Assembly (NCBI GenBank): GCA_964351865.1
Contig: CAYGPJ010000004.1
Coordinates: 1-64,000 of the forward strand
Length of the DNA stretch: 64,000 bases
DNA from: JBCDJI01 sp964351865
GTDB taxonomy: Bacteria > Verrucomicrobiota > Verrucomicrobiia > Methylacidiphilales > JBCBYL01
Direction of reading: 5' to 3'
Below the pieces are notes generated by a model that worked only from the letters and a program-made list of their open reading frames with translations, had not been told where the DNA came from and searched no databases. Position numbers and translations under genes: made by a program. Positions within the stretch are counted from its first letter, which is position 1; every line of letters starts with the position of its first letter. Positions 5,906 through 14,879 of the stretch are shown one piece after another.

Positions 5906-7729
5906 CTAAGGCCTCAGAGGAGTGATCACTTCCGAGTCTGAGAGTATCGTCACTTTAGAATCCCGCGCGTAGGCAGCCATCTTAGCATCGTACTGATAGA
6001 CATCTTCAAAAAAGCCGATGGGACCCTCTCCCTGCTCTGCAAAAGCCGTTAGGTAAAAAATGTACACCGGGATCTTGGCACCGACGCTGACCGAATGGCG
6101 TTTCGCTTCATCATCATACATCGCTGCGTGGATTTTTTCTTCAGTCCATTTATCGGCCGGCAACGCATAGCGGGCGAGTTTCTCGGGTTCAGACACGCGG
6201 ATACAGCCATGGCTGAAATCACGCTTACTGTGGACAAACAGACTCCGCTGATTGGTGTCGTGCAGGTAGACCGCATGCTCATTCGGGAAAATAAATTTAA
6301 CCAGCCCCAGTGCATTATAAGGACCTGACGTCTGGCGGATTTTCAGTTCCCCTTTCTCGAGTCGCTCAATGTTGCCACGAGACGGCTTGAAGACTTCTGC
6401 ATCCGCACTGTAGCGATCGACAATCTCGTAATTATACTTGCTGATATATTTCCGATCCTTCTTGATCTCCGGCACGATTTCTCCCTTGATGATGCTGTCA
6501 GGAACATTCCAGTAGGGATGAAAAATAACATATTCCATTTCGTCGGCAAACAACGGGGTGGTGGTGCCCTTGACCGAGTCACCAACGATGACTTTCATCT
6601 GGAGCGGCTTTTCCCCGGCAGTATAGGCACGCAGGCTGAATTCCGGCACGTTCACCAAAATATGACGGTCTCCCAGATTCTCCGGCAGCCAGCGCCAACG
6701 GTCCATGCTCCAGACAATTTTTCCGATCAGATCTTCCACCGGGATATTGATGGATTTCAGGGTAAGTGGCCCCACGATCCCATCCGCAGCTAGTCCGCGG
6801 TTGGCCTGGAACTGCTTCATCGCATTTTTGAGCGAGTCATCATAGACGTTCTGCGCTTCCGGATTCTCGGGCGGAGATACGTTATAGCCTTCTTTGATCA
6901 GACGTTCCCGCAGCAGCGGAACCAGCGCGTGGCGCCCGGTTTCGAGTTCCCGATCCTTGAGTCCGCTCAAAAGTGTCGGATCGATCGTTTCCCAACCTCC
7001 CGCCGCAGCGATCGTGCGATACCTCGCCAAAGCCTGCCGTAACTGCTGATATTCGCTCTGTTGAGGCGCAACACTTTCCAGGATTTCCATGATGCCTTTT
7101 GCATTTCCTTCCTCACGGATACCTGAGAGGAGAGGTTCAGGATCAAATATCTTGTCGACGCCGTCCCAGGTGGACGTCACCGCCTGATGCGGAATGCTGC
7201 CCAGATGGAGATCATAAGCTAACGCCGTGATCCATAGCGTGATCACCAAATCCGTTAGGGCGCTTTCCCGCAGTCGATCGTCCGGGGCGACTTGCTCCGA
7301 CTGCGAAATCCGTTGCTGTAAGGCGTCAGGTAAATAATCGTCAGGATTCAGCCCATGAGATTTCACCATCGAAAACGCTTCCACCGCACTGCTGGCTTGA
7401 GACTTGTTTAAAGTTTCCTTTTTAAAATCAAACCACCATGGCTGGAATTGTCGCTGCTCATAGAGCTGAAGCACCGCTTGCAGCACCTCATTCCGAATCG
7501 CCGAGAACGGTGCCGGTATCGTATCCGGGTTTTTACAGAGCTGCTCAAGCTCGCTTGCGAGCGTCGGGATCACTGGAGCAGGCGGTGTCTTTTCATGAGC
7601 GATCGTCTCTGTCCCCTGCGCCGGTGGAATCTTATCCGTCGCCGCCGAGTCTGATTGCCGAGAACAACCAGCCATGGCCCACACTAAAAGCAGACCAAAT
7701 ACGACCAAGGATACCGGAGAGTTCTTCAT
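5906..7729 (-). CDS. L,D-transpeptidase (YcbB/LdtD-like lipoprotein)
   Basis: This 607-residue enzyme would form 3-3 cross-links in peptidoglycan or attach proteins to it in the periplasm. A signal peptide ends in a lipobox-like AMAGC at about residues 18-22, suggesting a lipoprotein. A helical N-terminal domain follows. A peptidoglycan-binding segment lies near residues 285-330 (AMKQFQANRGLAADGIVGPLTLKSIN). The YkuD catalytic domain spans about 355-560, with HPYWNVPDSIIKGEI, a VYLHDTN motif and the catalytic SHGCIRV near 506-512 (Cys509). Length and order fit the large YcbB-type class. It stands alone, convergent with the cassette array; no partner gene is adjacent. Confidence 0.9.
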   Translation of the reverse strand: MKNSPVSLVVFGLLLVWAMAGCSRQSDSAATDKIPPAQGTETIAHEKTPPAPVIPTLASELEQLCKNPDTIPAPFSAIRNEVLQAVLQLYEQRQFQPWWFDFKKETLNKSQASSAVEAFSMVKSHGLNPDDYLPDALQQRISQSEQVAPDDRLRESALTDLVITLWITALAYDLHLGSIPHQAVTSTWDGVDKIFDPEPLLSGIREEGNAKGIMEILESVAPQQSEYQQLRQALARYRTIAAAGGWETIDPTLLSGLKDRELETGRHALVPLLRERLIKEGYNVSPPENPEAQNVYDDSLKNAMKQFQANRGLAADGIVGPLTLKSINIPVEDLIGKIVWSMDRWRWLPENLGDRHILVNVPEFSLRAYTAGEKPLQMKVIVGDSVKGTTTPLFADEMEYVIFHPYWNVPDSIIKGEIVPEIKKDRKYISKYNYEIVDRYSADAEVFKPSRGNIERLEKGELKIRQTSGPYNALGLVKFIFPNEHAVYLHDTNQRSLFVHSKRDFSHGCIRVSEPEKLARYALPADKWTEEKIHAAMYDDEAKRHSVSVGAKIPVYIFYLTAFAEQGEGPIGFFEDVYQYDAKMAAYARDSKVTILSDSEVITPLRP

Positions 7730-7898
7730 AGATCGCCGTGAGTCTAGTAGAGCGGCCTCAATTTGCGAAAAGAAAATCCTGCAAAATCCGAGACGAAATT
7801 CTTTCTTCCAACCCCTCTCCCCGTGGGGTCAGGAGGTGTTCAGGATTTTGGGATTTTAACTTATACCGAATCAAAATGATTAAGCCATACGATGAGAG

Positions 7899-8037
7899 TT
7901 TACTAGCAGTTCATGCCACGTGATATGGCGGGAACTGTAGGCTGAGATTGCATCTCGGCTCTTTTTAAACTGTCGAGATGTAATCTCGACCTACATTTTT
8001 TTACACCCGTCATATCATGTGACACAGACTACTAGAA
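7899..8037. repeat. Nested palindromic repeat (TGTAGG family)
   Basis: Inner arms at 7936-7959 and 7972-7995 are near-perfect complements that start TGTAGG and contain CGAGATT…ATCTCG. Outer arms at 7917-7932 and 8006-8021 also pair, and weaker pairing continues to about 7899 and 8037. The inner unit recurs at 18333-18392. The rest of the 7730-8070 gap shows no gene. Confidence 0.75.
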
Positions 8038-8070
8038 CATTTCCCTCAAGTCGGTGGCTCTTGTTTGAAT

Positions 8071-8769
8071 TTACCGATTTTCCAACCGATACCCTAAACC
8101 ATGCACCGTTGTCAGATACACCGGGTGGCTGGGATCCGCTTCGATTTTCTGGCGGAGTTTGACAATGACTTGATCCAGCGTGCGGGTGGTTCCGTAGTAG
8201 TCCACACCCCAAACCCGGTTGAGTAATTCATCGCGCGCGACAGCTTTGCCGCGTTGCTGGTAAAGCACCGCCAGCACCTTGAGTTCACGTGGCTTTAACT
8301 CAAATGATTCGCCATCCCGAATTCCGCGCAAGGTCGCGGTCTCGAGTTTAACCTCACCAAACACAATGGAATCCGGCTGGCTCTCCTCCGCGGTAACGGC
8401 CGGCTGCGTGCGCCGCAACACGGCTTGCACTCGGGCCAAGAGTTCCCGCACCCCGAACGGCTTGGTGACGTAATCGTCGGCTCCCAGTTCCAACCCGACC
8501 ACCTTATCAATTTCCTGACCTTTGGCCGTCAGCATAATCACTGGAGTTTTGATTTTGTTTTCGCGCAATTCGCGGCAGACATCGTAACCACTTTTCCCGG
8601 GCAACATAATATCCAATAGAATCAGATCCGGCTGATGCTGCTGCACCTTGGCCAATACCTGTTTGCCATTACCCAGTTCCGTCACCTGATACCCTTCGGA
8701 GGTGAACGCATCGACGATTCCCATCCGAATGTGCGGATCATCTTCAACCACTAGTAGATGTTTTTTCAT
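8071..8769 (-). CDS. OmpR-family response regulator
   Basis: A 232-residue two-domain transcription regulator. The receiver domain (1-120) has the acidic pair D10/D11, phospho-acceptor D53 in LLDIMLPGKSG, T81 and K103 in TKPFG. A winged-helix DNA-binding domain (about 130-230) carries ELKPRELKVLAVLYQQRGKAVARDELLNRVWG and ends VYLTTVHGLGYRLE. Its start overlaps the stop of the upstream kinase gene as ATGA, so the two form a coupled two-component pair. Targets are unknown; the neighbouring VWA lipoprotein and L,D-transpeptidase suggest an envelope role, which is inference. Confidence 0.93.
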   Translation of the reverse strand: MKKHLLVVEDDPHIRMGIVDAFTSEGYQVTELGNGKQVLAKVQQHQPDLILLDIMLPGKSGYDVCRELRENKIKTPVIMLTAKGQEIDKVVGLELGADDYVTKPFGVRELLARVQAVLRRTQPAVTAEESQPDSIVFGEVKLETATLRGIRDGESFELKPRELKVLAVLYQQRGKAVARDELLNRVWGVDYYGTTRTLDQVIVKLRQKIEADPSHPVYLTTVHGLGYRLENR

Positions 8770-10715
8770 GAGTGACTCTCTTTCGGTAAATGCAGCGTAA
8801 AGCGCGATCCCCCTTCCGCGCGGCTTTCATATTCGATCCGACCTCCATGGTCTGTCGCGATTCTCATCGCTAAGGTGAGTCCCAATCCGGAACCCTGAAT
8901 TCCGGTCGCCAGTGAGTCATGCGCCCGATAAAAATGCTCAAAAATTTTCTGCCCCTCTCCCGCCGGAACGCCCATGCCACGATCCATGACAGAGATTCTG
9001 ATTTCGTTGTCGACCAGATAACTGTGCAGCTCGATCTCCTTGTGGCTGTCGGAATACTTTTCGGCATTCGAAATCAGATTGACGAGTATCTGCGCAATGG
9101 CATCGGCATCACCCCATACGGGGTAAGGCCCACTTTCGGCGTGCCAGCTAGTGATAAACCCTTCCTGCTGCAGGTGTAGCTCCTGCCCGCTCCAGACCGT
9201 TTGTAGCAGTTCGTAGAGATCCAGTGATTCTTTATGATAGGTTTTCTGATGGCGTTCCATCCGTGAAAAATCGAGCACGTTATTGATCAAGCGTGTCAAT
9301 CGCTCAGCTTCTACCGTGATGATATTCAGATACCGCTCCGACTTCTCCTCATCATCCATGCGTTTTTCCCGCAGCAGCTCCGCGAACATTCGAATCGACG
9401 TCAGAGGAGTTTTAAGTTCGTGCGATACATTCGATACAAAATCCGTTTTCTTACGCACCAGTTCCAGTTGCCGCCGCGTATCTGCCATCAGAAAAGCTCC
9501 CCCGGCCAGAATCGCCACCAAAGAGATCAGAATCAGACCGGAGATGGTCCAACTGGATATGCGGGCCGCTTCCGTCAGGCGTCCCGGATTTTTTAAATAC
9601 AATCCCACCTCCCAATGTGGCAACATTTCACCCACTTCCGAGGCGACAAACGGTTGACTCCATTCCATCTGAACTTTGCTGTCGATGGCAGGAAAACTTT
9701 CAAACGGCCGTGCCCGCTCATCTAACACCGCCACGATGACCTCATCGCGGGCCAGGCCGCTTTGCGTTATCACCCCGGCAATCACATCTCGTAAATCCTC
9801 CGGCAGAATGCGCGCTCCGAATATCAGATCACTGTCCGCTTGCGGGCGCATCCAGAACAACATTTCCAGTCGGTCATCCACAAAGCGGGTAATCATCCCA
9901 CTCTCCTGGCCCTGCACCAGCTCATTGAACTTGGAGCGTGCCACGTTCAAAGCCGAGTCGGGAATCGCCTGCTGGGTATTCGCTTCCTGCCGGTAACGTT
10001 GCGGCGCGACTTTGCGTTTTAAATTCAATTGGTAACCATCCGCATCACGGCGCTGCTGCTTACCCTCGTCCTCAATCATCGCCACTTCATCCAATGCCGC
10101 TCGCGCTGCCGGTGCGGATGGGGCGCGACCACTCGACAACGCTTCTTCGATCTTTGCTACCTGTGCTACCTGCTGCATTTCATCTTTACTTACCGCCAGC
10201 GACTTCTTTTCCTTGGGTAAATAGGAGGAACTTTGCTTCAGATTCATGTCTTGCTGCACCGCTGCCAACCCTTCGTTGACGGTCGGATATACCTCCGCTT
10301 CCACATAGTTTTTAAGGAATGCCGCATTGTCGAAAATAAACTTCTCGAGCGAATCTTGCGGCACGGGTGAAGGAACACTCATCCGGGGAGAGAGCATATC
10401 CCCATTCTCGCGCACCGAGAAACCAATGGCAGGACGGGACCAGGCCGTTTTCAGTCGGGCATTAAATTCCTGCGCTACGGCGGTCGGTGAATCGCGCATC
10501 GTCAGTTCATTGACGGTTCGGATAAATGTCTCATGCTCCACCCTCACTGCCAGAGCGACCTGCCCGGCCAGCGTGTTCACTTGTTGTTGCCGCAGTTTGG
10601 CTTCCTGATTTTCAATCAGCACCCCTTGCTGGCCAGCCGACTGGAGTGACAAATACCCCAATAGCAAGGCTGGCAGCATGACTGCCAGTAAGAAGATGAT
10701 TCCCGCTTTTTTCAT
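8766..10715 (-). CDS. Membrane sensor histidine kinase
   Basis: A 649-residue kinase, partner of the downstream regulator. A first membrane segment lies at residues 4-22. A long periplasmic region of about 360 residues follows; it includes a charged, Gln/Ala-rich middle part (near 180-240) and shows no recognised sensor fold. A second membrane helix (SGLILISLVAILAGGAFLM) leads to a dimerisation domain with the phosphorylated His in VSHELKTPLTS. The ATPase domain has the N-box LVNLISNAEKYS, a G1 box MDRGMGVP and GSGLGLTLA. I chose ATG 10715, immediately before the membrane segment; a GTG 24 bases upstream is possible. It follows the VWA gene with a gap of about 85 bp and probably shares its transcript. 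Confidence 0.9.
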   Translation of the reverse strand: MKKAGIIFLLAVMLPALLLGYLSLQSAGQQGVLIENQEAKLRQQQVNTLAGQVALAVRVEHETFIRTVNELTMRDSPTAVAQEFNARLKTAWSRPAIGFSVRENGDMLSPRMSVPSPVPQDSLEKFIFDNAAFLKNYVEAEVYPTVNEGLAAVQQDMNLKQSSSYLPKEKKSLAVSKDEMQQVAQVAKIEEALSSGRAPSAPAARAALDEVAMIEDEGKQQRRDADGYQLNLKRKVAPQRYRQEANTQQAIPDSALNVARSKFNELVQGQESGMITRFVDDRLEMLFWMRPQADSDLIFGARILPEDLRDVIAGVITQSGLARDEVIVAVLDERARPFESFPAIDSKVQMEWSQPFVASEVGEMLPHWEVGLYLKNPGRLTEAARISSWTISGLILISLVAILAGGAFLMADTRRQLELVRKKTDFVSNVSHELKTPLTSIRMFAELLREKRMDDEEKSERYLNIITVEAERLTRLINNVLDFSRMERHQKTYHKESLDLYELLQTVWSGQELHLQQEGFITSWHAESGPYPVWGDADAIAQILVNLISNAEKYSDSHKEIELHSYLVDNEIRISVMDRGMGVPAGEGQKIFEHFYRAHDSLATGIQGSGLGLTLAMRIATDHGGRIEYESRAEGGSRFTLHLPKESHS

Positions 10716-10799
10716 AGTGAGTCTTGAGCCTTTAATCACGTTATGGCGGAACTGACTGTTCCGCCATAACAGATTACCATCGTTTTTCTCGGTTCAGAT

Positions 10800-12125
10800 T
10801 TATTTCTGTTTCTTCTGGTTATAGTTATCGTATTGGAATTCTTTGCGGGAACGCTTATCAAAACGTCCTGCGGCTTCCAGTTCTTCAGCGGAAGAGAGCA
10901 GACGGTCATTGTCTTCCAGTAGTTTTTCATCCTTAGCCACCGAGGGCAAAGCGGCGTTATAAGCCGCCTGTAGGCGCAAGACTTGTGCCGCCTCCTGCGC
11001 CTTGCCTTCATCGGCGAGTGCGAGTGCTTTTTCGCGGGTGCTGACGTTGGTAAACCATGAATTCAATTTTGCCACGGCACCATTGATACTCAGGTCTGAT
11101 TTTTTCTTATCCTGCGTGATCTGAACATAGCCAGCCGAATTCAGCTCGCGGTTTCCACCTGCGGCCTCATCGCGGTAAGTCAGTTGCACCCGTGCCAATT
11201 CCATTTTCTTTTGATCAGACTCAGGCACCCGGCAGCGCACCAGAAAGTTTCTTTCCTGCGAGGCATAGTATTCACTGAGGGTCAGCTCAGCTTTATTCTG
11301 AGAAAATTTCACTGCGGGATACCCGATAATTTCGACCGGTTCTACGCCATCCGGCAGCTGAATGATAATTTTAATATTCCGTGCAACCACACTTTGCAGA
11401 TAACCCAGTTCTTCCGCAAAAATATCCGGCAGGGTCTCTGTATCTTGCACGTAGTAATAATTCGCTGCACTCGATTCGGCCAGCGATACCATCACATCTT
11501 CATTGTAATTGTCGCCTAATCCAACCGTCGTCACATGGATGCCGCGCTGCTCCAGCCGCGACCCTAATCGGCTCATTTCTGTCGGGGTTTTAGGTCCGAT
11601 ATTCGCCAGACCGTCGGAGAGCAGAATCACCCGGTTGATACGCTTGCGATCCAGGTATTCATCTAATTGACCGGCACCCGCTTCCACTCCGGCGTAGAGT
11701 GCGGTAGAACCGCCCGAAGTGATCGACTGAATGCGACGTCGCAGTTGTGCCTTATCCTTGACCGGCTGGGCTGGAATCAGCACTTGTGCTTCATTCGAAT
11801 AGACGATCAATGAAAATACATCCTTCGCTTCCAGTTGATCCACCAGCAACATGGCCGCCTGCCGGGCCTGTTCAATCTTAGCTCCGGACATCGAGCCGGA
11901 ACGATCCAGCACCACCGCCAGATTCAAGGGCAAGCGCTTAGGGTTTTTGATCTGCGTTCCCGTGACATCAATACTAAAGACCACATCCTGTGAGGATCCG
12001 GGCACGATGTATTCCTTTTCCGGAACGACATTTACAGTGAGGGCTGAGTTTCGAGCCGTGCCGCAGGATATCCCGAAAGACATCAGCGCCAGACTCCCGA
12101 CGATAGTTAATACTAGTTTTTTCAT
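10800..12125 (-). CDS. VWA-domain lipoprotein/exported protein
   Basis: A 441-residue protein with a signal peptide ending FGISC at about residues 17-21, a weak lipobox. The von Willebrand factor A domain (about 65-235) has an intact metal-ion-dependent adhesion site: DRSGSMS, the GGSTALYAG threonine loop, and SDGLANIG. A beta-sandwich-like region follows, and the C-terminus (about 350-441) is helical and charged. VWA proteins of this layout bind ligands at the cell surface or periplasm; the ligand is unknown. ATG 12125 is preceded at once by AGGAGG, supporting this start over one seven codons upstream. Co-orientation with the kinase suggests it feeds the same signalling system. Confidence 0.88.
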   Translation of the reverse strand: MKKLVLTIVGSLALMSFGISCGTARNSALTVNVVPEKEYIVPGSSQDVVFSIDVTGTQIKNPKRLPLNLAVVLDRSGSMSGAKIEQARQAAMLLVDQLEAKDVFSLIVYSNEAQVLIPAQPVKDKAQLRRRIQSITSGGSTALYAGVEAGAGQLDEYLDRKRINRVILLSDGLANIGPKTPTEMSRLGSRLEQRGIHVTTVGLGDNYNEDVMVSLAESSAANYYYVQDTETLPDIFAEELGYLQSVVARNIKIIIQLPDGVEPVEIIGYPAVKFSQNKAELTLSEYYASQERNFLVRCRVPESDQKKMELARVQLTYRDEAAGGNRELNSAGYVQITQDKKKSDLSINGAVAKLNSWFTNVSTREKALALADEGKAQEAAQVLRLQAAYNAALPSVAKDEKLLEDNDRLLSSAEELEAAGRFDKRSRKEFQYDNYNQKKQK

Positions 12126-12274
12126 CACCTCCTGAGCCTGCGCCAAAAGCGCCGATGACTTGTCAGAACGATGTCGAAAAGATGTGAAAAAAATGTAATA
12201 CGGTTAAAAGAACCGCGGATAACATTGATATCTCGGATGATGGGGCATCTGTTTACGGGAAGAAGACAAAAATT

Positions 12275-12362
12275 TAAACCGCGAAATACGCCAATGACGC
12301 GAAAGGGGAACCAATTTATTTTTGGGGAAAATTTTAGCGTGATTAGCGTATTTCGCGGTTTA
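12275..12362. repeat. Inverted repeat (AACCGC family)
   Basis: A 17-bp arm at 12275-12291 (taaaccgcgaaatacgc) is perfectly repeated in inverse at 12346-12362. A single unpaired relative, aaccgcggataac…, lies at about 12213-12240. The unit resembles the repeats at 12780, 22336 and 34117. The 12126-12423 gap holds no gene. Confidence 0.7.
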
Positions 12363-12423
12363 CCCCTTTCGATAAAGATGTTCGCTATTACTATGGAGTT
12401 CGTTATTTCTAGTTGATCACAAC

Positions 12424-12759
12424 ATGAAAAAGACCTTCGATTTAACTGACCCGAAAATTAAATACCCCCGCCATATTGAGGCGGTGAAAAATAACGTTCG
12501 CAAGTATCTCAAACGCGAACGCCGTAAGACGCTTCCCGAAGGATACGATGTCTGGAATTTCGACTGCAGATTCGGCGAGACTGAAACCAACGCTGAATCC
12601 ATTCCGGAATCTGATCTCACGGCGAAGATTAACGAAGCGGCAGCAAGAGAATTGACGTCTTTCTACGTGGAGATCCTGGCCCAACCCGGCAACAAAACCG
12701 TTCCACCAAAACCTGCAGCACCGGAAGAGCATTTAACCACGGATGACTCGGTGAACTAA
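12424..12759 (+). CDS. DUF6172 family protein
   Basis: This 111-residue cytosolic protein resembles the small DUF6172 family: MKKTFDLTDPKIKYPRHIEA at the start, a basic VRKYLKRERRKTLPEG segment near residues 25-40, WNFDCRFG near 44, and FYVEILAQPGNK near 80-91. The function is unknown; the conserved basic helix might contact nucleic acid, but that is a guess. The last 15-20 codons (EEHLTTDDSVN) coincide with sequence like the AACCGC-type repeats, so the C-terminus may have been replaced by repeat insertion. The gene is isolated between two repeat units and divergent from the VWA operon. Confidence 0.7.
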   Translation: MKKTFDLTDPKIKYPRHIEAVKNNVRKYLKRERRKTLPEGYDVWNFDCRFGETETNAESIPESDLTAKINEAAARELTSFYVEILAQPGNKTVPPKPAAPEEHLTTDDSVN

Positions 12760-12779
12760 AACCACTAAACGGGGAATAA

Positions 12780-12888
12780 TAAAACCGCTAACTCCGCAAA
12801 GATTCGCGAGCACGACACCGCTGACCACGTTAATTTTTTCCGTAGAAATTAAGGTTCCCTTTCGCGTATTTAGCGTTTTTAGCGGTTA
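12780..12888. repeat. Inverted repeat (AACCGC family), degenerate
   Basis: The arm at 12780-12809 (taaaaccgctaa…cgcga) pairs imperfectly with 12863-12888 (cgcgtatt…agcggtta). It lies between the ends of the DUF6172 gene and the amidohydrolase gene, where it could also act as a stem-loop for the minus-strand transcript. Confidence 0.6.
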
Positions 12889-12902
12889 AACCACGCTCCC
12901 GT

Positions 12903-13634
12903 TTAGAGTTTTGATAGCGTCTGTGAGAGTCGCTTCAGCAATCCCGATACTTGCCAGTCCTTGATCAAGCGTTGGTTGATTTCAATTTCAATTCCGGTGT
13001 AGCCGGGTTCTGCAAACTCCCGCCTGAGTGCGGTCACATGTCCATCACTGATCCCCAGATAGGGTCGGTTGGCGTGAATGGTCAGTTCCGGACAGGCTAT
13101 TCTCAAGCTGCTTATGATCGCTCTAGCCAGCACCGCTTCCTGCCCACGTGCCGGATCATAAAGAATACCGATGTCGGTGAGGCGTGCGACGCCTTTCCAG
13201 ACCGGAGTAAAACTGTGAAATGAAAGATGTCCAACCGGGCTACCTTGATCAATAAGATCTCGAATCCGGTCGGCCACACGTTGCCGCCACGGGCGATAAT
13301 AGCAGGTCAGCACCTCTGCTTTTTCGGCAGCCGATAACCGCCTCGACCACTCAGACCAGACACCTCGCTTGGACTCGCTACGGTTCAAATCAACCAGCAA
13401 ACGGGAATATTCCCCGAGATAGAGATCGGCCTCCTGCTGGTTTTCGCGAAACAACGACTCCATCAGCTGCTCCGCCCCCGGATCCCAGGCCCGGTGCGTG
13501 GATAACACCGATGCCGGTATGTTTAATCGCTTTTTCCAGCCTGCTGGAATTTGAGCAGAAGCATGTTCACAAGTAAAAATAAAGCGCTCGGCTAGTGCTG
13601 GCGGTGTTGGTATTGCCCGTGGCTCAGTTCTCAT
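12903..13634 (-). CDS. N-formylglutamate amidohydrolase-like hydrolase
   Basis: A 243-residue member of the N-formylglutamate amidohydrolase (FGase) superfamily, zinc-dependent amide hydrolases. Family marks are FTCEHASAQIPAGW near residues 20-33, HRAWDPGAEQL near 45, DLNRSES near 80, HLSFHSFTPVW near 133-143 and DIGILYDPARG near 150. With a GCS2-type ligase upstream, the substrate is more likely a peptide or amide made by this operon than histidine-pathway formylglutamate. I chose ATG 13634, which overlaps the upstream gene by 11 bp; a longer frame would run back through that gene. It is the last gene of the minus-strand amidoligase operon. Confidence 0.82.
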   Translation of the reverse strand: MRTEPRAIPTPPALAERFIFTCEHASAQIPAGWKKRLNIPASVLSTHRAWDPGAEQLMESLFRENQQEADLYLGEYSRLLVDLNRSESKRGVWSEWSRRLSAAEKAEVLTCYYRPWRQRVADRIRDLIDQGSPVGHLSFHSFTPVWKGVARLTDIGILYDPARGQEAVLARAIISSLRIACPELTIHANRPYLGISDGHVTALRREFAEPGYTGIEIEINQRLIKDWQVSGLLKRLSQTLSKL

Positions 13635-14841
13635 AGATCTCGTTGGCGGCCAGGCACTCCGCCAGCTGTCCATAAACGAAATGTAGTTTATCGCGGGAAA
13701 AATCCCCATTGAGTGCCCGCAAAATCCGACGCGATAGCGGACCGCTGCGCAGAACGGCTTCAAAGTCTTCCACCCACTGACCACTCGGAGCCACCTGCCG
13801 CGAGCAAGCCAGAATCAACTGCCGCGCACTCATCGCACCGCGAGCACTTGCCCCTGCTAGCATCTCCCCCCACAGCCCCGGTTCCAACGCTGCTTGATCA
13901 GCATACTGCACCATCCATAAAAACTGGCTGGCCAGATGATCGGTATCCACCGACAGCATTTCAGAGGTTTCCCAGTCGCTGTTTATCAAATGGTTCAACA
14001 CGGCCACCAGCCAGTTCAAAATCGCCAGATCCGCCCGTGGGCATTCCTGCAAATCCACCAGCCGGATCTCGATGGTCTTGCGATCAAATCGCACAATCGC
14101 TCCCCGCGCATTCACCCATTCGTGGCGCAATATACCGGCCGGATCGTGTGTTTCCATGTCCTGGTAGATGCGCCCTAGAATATTCTCTTCATAATCCTTA
14201 ATCGATGTAACGGCTTCCGGAATCACCTGACCGCTGATTGAAGGCACTTTGCCACAATTATGCCGATACACTTCCAGCCGCATATCGAGATAGTCACCCT
14301 GCTGCGAGTCGATCACCGGCGAACTGGCGGCGATGGCCGGAATCAGCGGCAGCACCAGCCGGATGGCGGCATGCAGCCGCACCATCGAGGCTTCGTCGGT
14401 GAAGGGCAGATTCAGATGCACACTCTGTAAGTTCGACCAGCCGTGTCCGTGGCAGCCAAAAATGCGATCAAACGTCTCGTAAATCTCTCCGTTGCCGCGC
14501 GACCAGAGGCGACATTCCCGATTTGGAATCATCCACGGATGAGTCGCCGTCGGCATCAACATCGCCCCCATCGGATTTAATCGATCATTCATCGCATTCA
14601 CCGCAACGGCAAACCGCTCCGCCTGCCCGTCCAGCGTATCAACTGGGCCATCGGTTTTGACTTCCAGCACATGTCGCACCAGTTCATGCGACCAGGCGAC
14701 GCCATCCGCACTGACCTCCTCTACATAGGCTGGATCCATTTCCAGCAACACCCGGTCTGCTAGCGGGAGAATGTTTAAATTCTCGCGGTCGACGACCATG
14801 TACTCCAGTTCAATCCCGTAGGTGGGAAAAGTTGATTTCAT
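13624..14841 (-). CDS. GCS2-family carboxylate-amine ligase
   Basis: A 405-residue enzyme of the glutamate-cysteine ligase type 2 (YbdK-like) family, which joins a carboxylate to an amine using ATP. Visible marks are the opening GIELEYMVVD at residues 9-18, the ELVRHVLEVKT glutamate-binding-type segment near 53-63, HLNLPFTDE near 142, and the Arg/Glu pair in IVRFDRKTIEIRLVDLQECP near 250-269. No membrane segment is present. A gap of 38 bp separates it from the upstream ATP-grasp gene. The pairing of two different ligases suggests stepwise building of a gamma-linked or non-ribosomal peptide; the real amino acids are unknown. Confidence 0.88.
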   Translation of the reverse strand: MKSTFPTYGIELEYMVVDRENLNILPLADRVLLEMDPAYVEEVSADGVAWSHELVRHVLEVKTDGPVDTLDGQAERFAVAVNAMNDRLNPMGAMLMPTATHPWMIPNRECRLWSRGNGEIYETFDRIFGCHGHGWSNLQSVHLNLPFTDEASMVRLHAAIRLVLPLIPAIAASSPVIDSQQGDYLDMRLEVYRHNCGKVPSISGQVIPEAVTSIKDYEENILGRIYQDMETHDPAGILRHEWVNARGAIVRFDRKTIEIRLVDLQECPRADLAILNWLVAVLNHLINSDWETSEMLSVDTDHLASQFLWMVQYADQAALEPGLWGEMLAGASARGAMSARQLILACSRQVAPSGQWVEDFEAVLRSGPLSRRILRALNGDFSRDKLHFVYGQLAECLAANEIYEN

Positions 14842-14879
14842 TTTATATAGTTAGTTTTTGTATGTTAATAAGGTATCAA

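Noticed and set aside
7730..7900. Small plus-strand frames of about 61 codons upstream of the L,D-transpeptidase
   Set aside because: They lie in non-coding sequence between the transpeptidase and the palindromic repeat, with no start signal or family resemblance.
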